Assembly (NCBI GenBank): GCA_018398765.1
Contig: JAHBMJ010005341.1
Coordinates: 1 to 44,777, forward strand
Source of the DNA: Chromera velia
Taxonomy: Eukaryota; Sar; Chromeraceae
Length of the DNA stretch: 44,777 nt
Direction of reading: 5' to 3'
This document shows positions 21,681 to 33,382 of this stretch, piece by piece; within the stretch, counting starts at the first letter, position 1, and every line of letters starts with the position of its first letter. A model generated the notes under the pieces. That model was not told where the DNA came from. It did no database searches and saw nothing but the letters and a program-made list of their open reading frames with translations. Both the position numbers and the translations under genes were made by a program.

Positions 21681-24600
21681 CAAGGAAAGAGAGTGGAGGA
21701 GACGAGAAAAGAAATGCACTCACACAACGAAGCATGAGAACAAATGAGTACAATTCCTCTTCCTTCCTCCCTTCCTTCCTACTCTCCATGCAGTCTGTCC
21801 ACGTCTGCGCACTTCTCTGATCTCTGGCTTCTCTGTCTCACTGATGGAGCCTGTACCGGGTTTCTCTCTCTCTTTTACAAAAGCAAAAAGCAAACCACAA
21901 GGGGGGGCGCTGCGGGATGCCTGCCGTTGGGTCACCGGGATCCNGGGGGGGGGGGAGCACAAAACACGTAGGCAGCGAGAGGTTGGGAGAGGGTGGAAGT
22001 GGGAACGGGGACACAGGGAAAGCTCAGCGATCGAGTGCGAGAGAGAATGAGACAGAGCCCTGGAGAAAATCGTGCCGGTGCTGGTGTTGTAGTGGTACAG
22101 CCGCGGCAGACAAAAAGACACTGAGGAGAAAAGAAACAGGAGGGAACGCACAAATGAGGTTGTGTAGGGACGGGGCGACGGAAAAAGCGGCGAAGTCTAT
22201 CGATTCTTTTTTTGGGGGGGTTGGGGAGATCGATCATGTTTCTTTTGATTGCCTCGAGGCTTACAGACGTACAGGCAGTCCCGCAAGTGCTCTTTTCTTC
22301 TCGTCCGCCTGCTCCTCCTTCTTTCTCTTTTCATCCAGAGTCCGTCTCTCACTCTCAAGAGCTGAGTGGAGCGAGCCCAGGAGCTTTGCTGCCTCCTGCA
22401 CGTGCATGAATGAGCAAAGAAAGAAGAGTATCTGTGCACATGCGTATACACACATTCAAATGGATGGGTACACTTACATCTGCCAACACGCAGAGGGGAT
22501 GCAGATCAATCTGGCATCGACAGGACAACCAACGGTCGCCTTCTCATGAGCAGATCTTTGGAATGCAACCTTCCCTTCGGTTCCCTTCCGCTTCCGTCAG
22601 CTTGCCTTCACCCCTAGCTTTTGGTTTGTTTTAAATCTGCATATGAAAAGAATAAACACAGATTCCATAATTTGACACCTATCCATGAGTCGACTGTTCA
22701 GCTTTTGACGCCATGGCAGACCCTCACGCAACAGGAACACAGAGTAAAGTTAGCAAGGGTGAGCACAGATCTTCGATCGGTAACTTTACTGTACCACGGC
22801 AGGGCTGCCAGGCACCTCCCACCCTCCCGACTCACCCACCCACCGGCACGTCCGAGCCCTGCACTGCTTCCGCCAGCTTCTGCACAGAGGAGCTGCCGGT
22901 CTCCTTGGCGGCCTCAGAAAGCACGCGGGCGGCTGCAAACACAGCAGCATCTCCGTAGGCAGTGGGACTGCTCCTTTCCTTCTGCTTCCGGCGGCCTGCC
23001 TTTCCTTCAGCTTCGTGAGCGTGACTTTGGGCTTCGTTGAGCTGCATGAGAAAGAAATTAAAGAGAGGGAATGAAGGATGAGGGAAGGGAGAACATTTGA
23101 GGAATGCCGGCGCGGAGGCGAGGAGAGCGGAGGGGAGGGAAGGAGGGCTTTCCTGAAGCCGTTATCTCGTCAAAGGTCTGTCAGCGTCGTGCGTTTAGGC
23201 TGCATGAAGCCATTCATCAAGCCATCGACCAAAAAGAAGAGAACCCCAGAAAGCTCACGAACACATCAAAGATAGAATTATTGTTCTCTGGTTAGTTAGC
23301 CTAGACTGCTTGCCCGCACATGGCTGTCTGCAAGCAGAGAAACCAGATTCGAAGGACTCGCTTCACGCTTCATTGCACTGCGGTAATAATGTCCGGCAGT
23401 GTATCTACCTTTCTTTATATACAGCTGTCTGTTGACCCGTCTCTCTGTCTCTCTCTCTCTCTGTCTGTCTGTCTGTCTGTCTGTCTGTCAGTAGACAAGA
23501 GTGGAATGCACCCACCTGTAGGAAAGAGGGAGGCTTTGCCGGAGTCTCAAAGAGCCGCTTCATGGTCTCTGCATCTGCCTCTGCATCACTCAGCATCACG
23601 GAGGGAACAGAGGGCAGGGATGTTGACTGCGAAAACGAGACCGGTCCTGTGCCTGTGCCCCCCTCGGCAGAATTGTCCATCAAAGTGAGGTACTTGTTCG
23701 CGGGGGGCGCGCTTTCTCTCTCTGCCTCTCCCTCTCCCTTTTTCTCCTCGCTGTCCACCTCCGAACTCTGCAGGCAGGTAGGCAGGCAGGCAGGCAGGCA
23801 GGCAGGCAGTAGGAGGGTGCCGAAATTGGCGATCGGTCGGTTCGTCAAGTCGGTGTATCGGAAAAAGAATGGGGGCGTAGAGAGATCGCAGCATTTGAAG
23901 TGGGAGCGGCAAAAGGAGATATCACTTTCAAAAGGGGATTTATGTGTGTCCGTGTCTGCGAATGTGAGAGAGTGCATGTGCGTGTGTGTTTGAAAAATGG
24001 ACAACCAAACAGGAAAAGCGGGTGACCATCCAGCTTCAGCGTACAAGCAGATCATTCGTGTTTTTGAAATCCATAGGCGCGCACATGAATGCACACCAAC
24101 GCTCACGCCTTTGCCCACGCATCCTGTCTCATCGCCTCTCGCAGTTTTGACTTTCTGTCAGCCGTTGCTCTCTTTTTCACTTGCTCTGCTGAAAGAGAAG
24201 TGAGAGCGCCCACCTTCACTCTCGATTTTCTATGGGTGGCCTCAGCCAGAGACCTCTCTGCTTCCAAGACAGAGTCCATCGCCCCGCCTGTTTTTCTCCC
24301 CTCCGCTGTTCCCCCCCCCACCCCCTGAGAGGAGGAAGATAGAAAGGCGGATAAAGAATTTGCCCCCCCCCCTTCCTTTGGGTTTCCCTTCTCTTCTTCA
24401 TGAACGAACTCAGCGGAAGGCCGCCACTCCAAGCTTGCAGGATCCACTGCAAGTCCTGTCGTCTTGCTGTCGGAGGCTCTGCTTGCAACGTCCCCGGGCG
24501 ATGAGGAAGATGTCAGTGACCCCCCTGCATCTCCTGCTGAACTCTGCAGACGAGCAAGCGCAGCCACAACCCCCGCGGCCTCCTCTCCCCCTCCAGGCGC

Positions 24601-27600
24601 AGACCCCGAAACAACACCCTCTTCTGCAGTCGGGGCCTTGAGTGTGTTCGGGAGATCTTCCCCCCCCCCTTGGTCTTCTGCAGTCTCTGCGGGTGCCAAT
24701 TTGACAGTGGTGGCCTCTCCAACGCGCAGGGCCTCTTTTCGCATCTCTGCGTCGTCCTTTTGGGCCATCGTCGCGGAGAGGGCGGATAGGGCAACGTCTG
24801 TGCGTCTGCGCGTGTCTCTCTCTCTCTGCACTCGCTCCTTGGCGTGAAGGAGCGAATCTGCACCCACGCTGTTCTGTGCAGCAGCAGGCTGGGCTCTTTG
24901 GGGGGACGCCCGGGGTGATCCTCCCATCTCCACCTGTCCCCCATTCCCCTCCCTGCCTTTCACTGCAGAAGGCAAAGAGGAAGAAGAGGGCCCCCCCACC
25001 TCTTTGGGAATGACGGCCTCTCCCTTTTTGTTCGGTGCTGCAGAGGTGTCAGGGAGAGCTACTGGGTGGTTCTGTTGGGGCAGTGCGGCCTCAGGGGGTG
25101 CCGGGGAAGTCTCTGGTGTGGCTACTGCGAGCTCCTTGGCGTTCTTGTAAAACGTGATGGTCGACTTCAGGGCCCGTTCAATGTCGTTCATCTTCTCGTG
25201 CACGTTCATTGACGCAGCCCCACCCGGCCCCTCCCCCTCCTTGAGCCACCGGAACGCCGTGAAGCACGCGCCCTGAAGGGCCACAAGCTCCGCGTCGTCC
25301 TGCTCCTTCACCAACCCGACAGCTGCTTCCGTGCCGCGTGCCACGGACTCCTTTGCAGCGGCCAGACGGAAGTCCCGTGCCTTCGCTTGGAGGGACTCTG
25401 CCAAGGCACTCACCTCGGACTGCAACAAGCAAGCACGATGGATGCGATCAAGAATACATATGAATACATCCATCCCACCCAACACTGGATGTATGCGTTC
25501 GTGTTCATGTCTGTGGATGTAAGTCCGAGAGAGAGAGAGGGAGAGATCGCTGTTTCCCTCAAGACAGGTCGTGTCTCAACGGAACGGGCGCACACTTGTG
25601 TGTGGAAGACAATGCAGGAAAAAGAGAGAGAAGCCCATGCACACACACCGCTCGTATTTTTCCTTCCTTCCCTTCTTTCTTCTTTTTGTTTTCTTTTGTT
25701 TGAGCTGCTGTCAATTCAACACGCACCCTCGGTTCCGAAAGCAACTCCCTTCGGCAGTGAGAGAGAAACCAAACCTCCTTTATCTGTTCCAAGAGACGTG
25801 CATGACAGGCATCTCTCCACACACACACACACACACCCTCACCCTCACTCACGCATCCCCTGCAACGGCTTTTCAGCCATCTGCTGTTTACATTTCCACC
25901 TGCATGGATGTGCCAATGATGCAGAATCTGTGTGTGCATGTACCTGTTTGGCCTTGACGAGGTCGTTGTGCTGTCCTCTCTGGAGCCGTTCGCTCTTCTC
26001 CAGCGCCTCCAAGTCCGCCTTCATCGCGTCGAGGGTGGCCTTGAGGACTCCAAGCAGCTCTGCGGTCTGAATCGGGGAGTACCCGTTCGATCCCCCCTCC
26101 CCATGCTCAACCTTCGCTGTTGTTGCCTGCTGCTGCTGGATTGCGGCATGGGATTTTCGGTGGCTGCGGTTTGTCTGAAGGAAAGAGAGAGGAAGGGCAG
26201 GCTTCGGAGAAAGGCCCAAGGCACTCACCCCTCGAATCAGCATACGCACAGCAGAGGTGGCCTGGGTGTTGCAGGCAAAGTCAAGCAAAAAGTTTGCTGT
26301 CAAGCCGAGAGGAGTCTCTTCGGATGGCGCAACTGCCTCTCTCTTTCTTTCTCTTTCTCTCTGTGTGTGCGAGTGTATCTCGAGGAGAACCTCGTGGAGC
26401 TCTGCGAGTGCACCCAAAGGAGGAAGAGAGGAAGGCCCTCCCCCTCCCGGTCTGCCCCGCGTTCCCCTCAGAAGAGAGGCGGCTCTCTCTTCACCTTCCC
26501 CATTCTCATTCAAAGCCCACCCCCACGCCCTCTTTGTGCCCTCGTCCTCCTCCCTCTCCTTCAGGTCCTCCTTTGCGGGATCGACAGGACGGGCCCAGGT
26601 TGCAAATCCGGAATCGTCCTCCTCTTCTTTCTCTCTGCTGGCGTCCCATCCATCACTCAGAGGCTGCATGGGAGGGGGGGGGAAAAAGAGAGAAGAAAAA
26701 AAAGTCCAACGCTCACTCAAAGCGCGTACTTCAAACGACGCACCCACGTACGCAGAGGGAGAGATGCACGAAAAAATTGCTTCAGCAATGATCGATCGAG
26801 AGGCATAGAAGAGGAAGAGAGACAGACAGACACACGGACAGAGACTGCATGGGCGGGAGGGACGTTGAGGAGGGCCTCTCAGGGGGAGACGTAGGGGGAG
26901 ACATAGGAAAACAGACAGACGCAACAGGAGGAGGGAAAACAAACAAACAAACAGAAGTGCAGAATTAAAGGCATGCAGACCGACGTACCTGGAGAGGAGG
27001 GGAGTTCCAGAGGCAAAAGCTGCGAACTTCGATTAGCTCAGAAAGAAGACTTGACAGTTCGGTGCTGACTGATCCGATCACTGTGGACAGGCCAAACACG
27101 TCACTGCCTGCTTGGGCCTGCGAAAATGCTGCGTCTGCTTCTGTGGGTGTAAGCACAGAATTCTCCTTTTGCGTCTCCGTCTCCTTCATGATCGGAGCAG
27201 GGACGATCGGGGTCTGAACTCCCGAAGCACCCCCCTCAGCCTCTCCTCCTGTCTCTTTGTGAGAAGGAGGGACAAGCAGTGCTTCCAGCCAACCTGAATG
27301 AGTAGTCGACTGAAAGATTTCTGCTAACAGGTGGACAGCAAACGAAATGCTTTTCCTCTTTTCTTTTTCCTGTGCTGTCGTCTCTCCCTCGACAGGAGGC
27401 GAAAGGATCACTCTTTTCTTTGTCTCGGTCTCGGTCTTTGTCTCTGTTTGAGTGACGGCGTCAGTTTGCAGGAGCACAGGAGGATGGAGCAAGGTCTCCC
27501 CCCCTTTTTCTTTTGTGGCGGACTTGGAAAGCCTCGCATCATGTGCCTGGGATGCCAATCCCCCCTTCCGGGAAGGGGAAGGAGAAGAGGAGGCCAAAAG

Positions 27601-28778
27601 AGACCTCAGGTCCCTGGCCATCCCCCCGATGGAGCGAAGAAGAAGATGAGCAAACACACCCGCAGAGGACTTGGGGGGTGGGCTCTGTGCGCCAGCTTGA
27701 AGGAAGGACTCTGCCGTCCCCCCCTTTTCCCCTTTTGCTTCAGACTCCTTCTGCTGAAAACTAAACCCGGGGACGTGAGGTCCCAACACCTCAATTGCCC
27801 TCTGCAGGGCTTCTATCGACTCGGTGGCCGACTCCCTCGCGTCCTCGAACGTTTTCTGTTCGGAGGCCCGGATCGTCACCAGCTGCATGTAATCTGCACG
27901 GGAGCTTTGCAGCTCCTTCTCAGCATTTTGAATTTCCACCGACAGACGCGAGCGGGTCGTCAGAGAAGAAAAAACCGCCGCACGGGAGGAACTTTTCTCG
28001 TGGTCCAGAATATCCAGACCTGTACGGCAGATGAGGAGTTTTATTTGATCAGATGGGAGGAGAGGAGAGAAAGAAAGGTAGGAGTGTGGGAAAAATGAAA
28101 TTCCAAGAATGAGGATGGCGGGACTTTGTGAGAGTCTGTGAGTTCGCCGCCATATCCGTATGTGCGAGCGTGCGTTGCGAAATACGAAAGGTACTGAAGG
28201 CAAACATACAGATTGAGACACAGAGCCCGTGTCGTTGAAGCCGGCAAGCGTGTTCACATAGCATTGACGGGGAATACATTTGCAGACCCATACAAAAATC
28301 TCTAGTCAGAAACATGTGCAAACGACAACCGACGGAAAGGAAATCAAGCAGGACAACCACAGACGCGAAAAAGTGACGAAGCAGACACGAGTCTAGAAAA
28401 GCAGGCGGACAGACATGCATAGAGGCCCCAAAACCACGCATTTTGAGGGTTGTGAGTAGGCGGACCTGAGAGTACGGTCTCCTTTTCCTTCACGCACCAC
28501 TCGAGTAGTTCGGTTGCTGTTTTCTTGAAGGACCCGAAGGCAGTCTTCAGTTTTTGCTCCAGAGATTCCACAACATTCAGTCCCCCCTCGAGGGCTCCAT
28601 AAGGATAGGAGAGGGAGGCAGAAAGAGAGACTCGACCCCTCTGCAACGACTGCTTCTTCTTCCTCTCCGAAGACAGAGAGAAAACGCCACTCCCTTCCTC
28701 CGCTCCCCGGGCAAAGAAGAAAGAGAAAGAGAGGGCGAGGAAAATTATTTGGATGAGGAATCGAGAACCACCCACCAT
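19639..28778 (-). CDS. Large secreted coiled-coil protein, 13 exons, function unknown
   Basis: Exons: 28466-28778, 26989-28019, 26229-26663, 25944-26174, 24214-25419, 23516-23767, 22850-23041, 22273-22395, 21578-21645, 21118-21205, 20705-20800, 20306-20407 and 19639-20106. All borders are GT...AG and the 4,605 coding bases stay in one frame (1,534 residues). ATG 28778 was chosen because it opens a clear signal peptide (FLIQIIFLALSFSFFFARGA). The mature protein alternates long charged helices (such as ATESIEALQRAIEVL, QTAELLGVLKATLDAM, ALHKTLQAVAAACDEY) with Ser/Gly/Pro-rich low-complexity linkers. The helical parts recur as a loose module, also seen in the TSP1/vWA gene of this window. Ten of twelve introns are phase 0. 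No enzymatic motif and no transmembrane segment after the signal peptide. A structural, vesicle or extracellular-matrix role is inferred only from secretion and coiled coil. The donor at 20704 is the weakest. Confidence 0.8.
20651..20690. repeat. (CAAT)n-(GAAT)n microsatellite
   Basis: Tetramer run in an intron of the secreted coiled-coil gene, just downstream of the donor at 20704 on the minus strand. Confidence 0.85.
21027..21106. repeat. (CA)n-(GA)n compound microsatellite
   Basis: Intronic. On the coding minus strand it reads (TC)n then (TG)n, the order seen in other introns here. Confidence 0.9.
21646..21682 (-). repeat. (CCTG)n tract ending in a splice acceptor
   Basis: On the coding minus strand a run of CCTG tetramers ends in CTACAG, immediately before the exon beginning at 21645. 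Related CCTG runs precede the acceptors at 23768, 32555 and 43497. Confidence 0.9.
21944..21944. other. Single undetermined base beside a G run
   Basis: One N followed by about 11 G, inside an intron of the secreted coiled-coil gene. It has no effect on the coding model. Confidence 0.95.
23440..23491. repeat. (CT)n-(CTGT)n microsatellite
   Basis: Intronic tract just downstream (minus strand) of the donor at 23515. On the coding strand the unit reads GACA. Confidence 0.9.
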
Positions 28779-29400
28779 CCTCCCTTTCTTCTCTCTCCCT
28801 CTCTGTAGCTCTTTTGGCCTCGATGGATCAATACAGGTCCCTCGAGAATGAAACAAGGCTGCCAAATGAACGCATGATTGATCTGACTAAATTAAGATAC
28901 ACACTCACCAGCCGTCTCCACCCAGCTCACACTTGAAGCGAGAGCTACTCGTGACAAGTCACGCAGCATGTAAAGAGACTGTAAGTATATAGGTATAACT
29001 GCGCTTGCGCATTCGATCGAACCATGCAGCAGGAGGTCGGCTGGATTCAGGAAGATGCTCAATTGGACAACATCGTCGAAATATTCGGCATTGCACCTTT
29101 CTTGCATGAATGCAACGCGCGGCGTCTCGCGGGGGGCGGGGCCGGCGGGCGCGGCATGCATGGGCGCGGCCGGGCGATCGATCAGCTATTGAAATTAATC
29201 GACCGACTTTGCATAGAGTGTGTCCCTGCATGCCACGTGTGAAACGAACCGATACTTCGCCTCATGAATGAAATCCCGGTGCCCATGGAAGCGCCCCCCC
29301 CCCCCAGTCTCCTCCCGTGAAGAAAGAGAAACTCTTCAGTAACTCAAAACTGCCCGCAGACTGACGTGTATCCTTAGCTTCAGCTCCGAGCCGTCTCGTA
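28779..29400. promoter_or_regulatory. Shared upstream region of two divergent genes, with a GC-rich block
   Basis: The 622 bases between the facing-away start codons should hold both promoters. A GC-rich block at 29115-29180 (GCGCGGCG, GGGGCGGGGCC, GGGCGCGGCC) stands out from its surroundings. It ends in GCATGC and GATCGATC palindromes. A C run lies at 29291-29304. No clear TATA box is visible. The role is inferred from geometry and composition. Confidence 0.45.
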
Positions 29401-30603
29401 ATGTTCTCCTTTTGCCGTCTCTTCAATCTTCTCTTGTCCCATGCGGGTTCCCTTTTTTTCCTTCTCTGCCAAAGCCACATACCCACCCCAGTCTACGCCA
29501 AGCCGGGGGATCATCCCCTGACAGACGTGTGGCAGACACCAGGCCGTGTGGTGTGGCGGTGGGGAGGACGGAAGGTTGGCAGGAGAGAGAGAGTGAAGAT
29601 GACAGCCGCTGAGTGCGAAAAGAGACGCCGAGCTGAGGCCAAAGGTTTGTTCGCCGTCTGTCTTCTCCATGTGTTGTAGGATATTGTGGTCAACTTCATA
29701 CTCTATCCTCGGGATGCCCCTCGGAGATTCTGCCACTCTGCCTCTTCTCTTGCGTCGTTTCATCATGCCCCTCGAAGTCACAAGAAATCCTTGTCTGCCA
29801 GTGCCCGTCTACGCGCATCGCGAATGCGTAAACCGTTCATCCAAGGCTGCAGAGCGCCTGGTCATTTTTTTCTTTGCCTTCACTCTGGCGGAGTTTTTTT
29901 TTTATGTCTCTCTGTGTCGCCACTCTCAATTTTCTTCTTCTCCCTCCTCCTCTCTTCTCTTTTCTTCACCTCTCTTCTTCTCTCTTCTCTTCTCTTCTCT
30001 TCTCTTCTCTCTTCTCTCTATCATCCTTCTTCCCACGCTATGCCACGGTACTCCACTGTGCGAAATGGCGAAGCAGAGCTCGCCTCTCTGGTGCGAATAT
30101 GTGGATGTGCATGTCTATATGGCTTTCATACTCTTTGCTCTCTGCACGTCTTCTCTTCCTACAGACGATCCCGGTCTGAGATGTCCTGGCTTTGATGTGG
30201 TGGATGGGCGGGGTGTCTTCTCTAGACACACAGTGGTCAACACCGTGTTGACGCGGGGTGGCTTCGATGTGGAGAGAGACGCTGAAGAGGTGGAGCGGCT
30301 GACAAGGATCAGAAAATCGCAGGCTGGCGAGGCAGGCGGAGGAGGGAGAGATCAGAACGGGGAGCAGCTTCGGGTACTGGAGTTTATGTACACCGTCACG
30401 TTCAGGAATGGGCACGTGGTCAGTGAGCCTGTTCCTGTTAGTGAACACTCTTCATGTGTGGGAAGGTGACGATTTGAAAAAAAAAACGGGGGAGAACATT
30501 GCACATGTGTGTCATCGCACAAACGTGCCACGACCGGCACACTTAGACACAAGGGAGAGTCACAAAACACTTTGGAGTGAAGAACCAACCAATCAATCAA
30601 TCG

Positions 30604-30642
<39 letters not shown>

Positions 30643-31019
30643 AGAAACACACACAGACACACACACCACAGAAATAGAGGGGAGGAGAGAGAGAAAGAGG
30701 GAGAAAGAAAGTGTGAAGATGTTGAAAGACCTGTGAAAGCATCAGGTGTTGTCTGGCCGGATTTCTGTCTTGTCTTTTTTTCTTCTTCTCTTTTCTTCTT
30801 CTTTCTCTCTTTAGGGTCTTTCCCCGACAGTTTCAAGGAGTGTGTAATTTAGTCTGCCATGTTTTCTTCCTTCTTCGGGCTCTCTCGCACGCTTCCTGCC
30901 CCCAGTCTGTTGCATTCGTTCCTCTCCGGGACTCCTTCGGGAGATCGATCGATCGAGCTGTGCATGGGTATGACTATCTGCCTGCCTCTCATTGTCTGTT
31001 TGTTTGTTTGTTTGTTTAT

Positions 31020-31052
<33 letters not shown>

Positions 31053-31079
31053 TGTCTGCCTGCCTGCCTGCCTGTCTGT

Positions 31080-31113
<34 letters not shown>

Positions 31114-31805
31114 GTCTGTCTGTCTGTTTGTCCGTCTGCCTGTTTTTTCTGTAGAGAAAAAGAAACAAAAAAGAAGCCATACAGTCAGCCCGTGAGGAAA
31201 GAACAAAGAGGAGGGTGGAAAAGTTAAATGCTATGTCTGTTTAAAGAATAGAACAGAAAAGAAATGCAAGGCCATTCTTGCCGGATTGCTTGCCTGCAGG
31301 TGGGTATGCCCTCCAACCTGACTTCATACGTCGACTGGCTGCCTGGGGGACACCCCACCAGGCCATCAAAGTGGAACAAGTGCGGGTTGGCCCGTGCAGA
31401 CAAGAGAGTCTTTGCGCAAGCGTTCGAGAACTTCAACAGCCTCCACCGAGACCGGTTCTTCCCCCCTTCTCGCCCCTCCGTCGCTGGGACAGCCTCAGAG
31501 TCACAGTCACAAACACAGACGGCCGAATGGAACACCACTCACAGACACGGGGGGGGGGCGATCCCCATCCCCGAGTCTTTTTACGCTCCTCACTTGTCCC
31601 GCGTCTTCGAAGAATTGGAGGAGGGGGGCGATGGGGCGCCTTTCTTCGTCAAGATTGCAGACGTTCACAAGAGTAAGGGAACCTTTCCGGTCAGCCTGTC
31701 TGTCAGTCACGGAGAGATGGAGAGCATCAGTGTGTGTTTTTAAGCTTGCTTGTTCACATGCTCGAGTTCGTTCACGTATGTATGAGTGTATGTGAGTGCT
31801 CGGAT

Positions 31806-31846
<41 letters not shown>

Positions 31847-33351
31847 ATGCCCCTTTTGAATTTCATATCAAATTGATTTTCAGCTTCTCCTCTCACACCC
31901 GACAGACAGTCCTGGTATTCCTGGTTGTTATTCACTCACCAGCTCCCCCCTTCATGTTGCCCCCCCCCCCCCTGCAGGTCAAATCAACAGCCGAGTTGAC
32001 AGCTCTCCTCTCGGACCTGCACTCCTCTGGCGTCCCAGACACACGCCTCCTTGTGCAGAGAGGTGTGCACCCCCCCCACTTGCTAGGGGGGAAGAGGAAG
32101 TGGCACTTCAGGGTCTTCGCTTTGGTGCCTGACTGGTCCAACCCCTATGTGCTCTTCTGCCGGTGGGGGGGGGCCCTGGGAGGGGGGGGAAGGCTGTGAG
32201 TGTGATTGATTGATTCCAGCCGGCCTCTAGCTGCCTCATGCATCAAGAAGTGATCCATTCTCCCTCCTTCTCTCATTGCTTCGTTTGTTCCTTCCTGCTT
32301 GGATGGATTCACTTTGGAACAACGGAGAGGACGGGATGGGTGCAACTGCATGGGAGGAACCTCACCGTACTGCATGGGGAATTCGACAGACAAGCACCCA
32401 CAAACTTGCAAACTCCATCGAGCTGCCCCACTGTTGACTTTTTCTGAACGACTATCTGCCCCCTCCCCACCCACCCACCCACCCACCCAGAAACACACAA
32501 TTTGCCTGCCTCCCTGCCTGCCTCCCTGCCTGCCTCCCTCCCTGCCTGCCTGCAGGGACTGTGGCACTGTGATCAGGGCCTCCGAGGAGTTCGGAGACGG
32601 CAGCAAGAAGCTCTCCCTGGTCTCGCACACCGACCTCGTGGTCAACAGCGGCAGACAGAGGGACAGCACGCCCTACGCTGCCCTCGCCCGAATTGTTGGG
32701 AGGGAGGTCAGGGATCGGGTATGGAACGAAGTGGAGAGGGCAGTGACGCTGGGCGTCCTCGCAAATGTAGGGCATGTGGACCGAGGTCACAAAACACTGC
32801 AACAAAAGTGGGGAGAAGGGGGGGGAGGGGTTGGACCCTGCGAACACATTTTTGTATTCATGGTTTTGCTTTCACTGGCTGGTTGTGTGTACTCTTCTCT
32901 TCTCTTTTGTTCTCTTCTCGTCTCCCCTATTCCGTCTCCTTCAGATGCATTAGTCCATTTGAAACGGCTTCCGCCTGCACTTTGTCCTTGCTCGACATGT
33001 TTTCCCCTCCGCGTGGTCCGCGTCGCTGGAGAGCCTGTAGTTCTCATTCTGTAACAACGTAGCACTCTTTCCCGCGTGCTTTTTTGTCGAGCTCGGTCCA
33101 TGCAGTGACCCGTCAGCTGAGTCACCGATATCGCTGTACATTGATTGAAACTCTCTGTCTGTCTGCCTGTCCGTCTGTCTGACTGTCTGACTGTCTGCCT
33201 GTCTGTTTGTTTGTGCGAAAAGAAGAAGAAAAGGAAAGAAGAAAGACTACAGTCTGTCTGTCTGTCTATCTTTGTTCCTTCTTTCTTTTTGTATGTTACG
33301 TACATGAAGAAAAGAAGGGAGAAGAAGAAACATACTGTCTGTCTATCGATC

Positions 33352-33382
<31 letters not shown>

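Noticed and set aside
28892-29231. Minus-strand open frames upstream of the large secreted gene
   Set aside because: They cross the GC-rich putative promoter, lack splice connection to the signal-peptide exon, and have no domain.
30999-31142. Regular tandem repeats considered as a CRISPR-like array
   Set aside because: Units are 4 bases with no unique spacers, and the setting is a eukaryotic intron; these are microsatellites.
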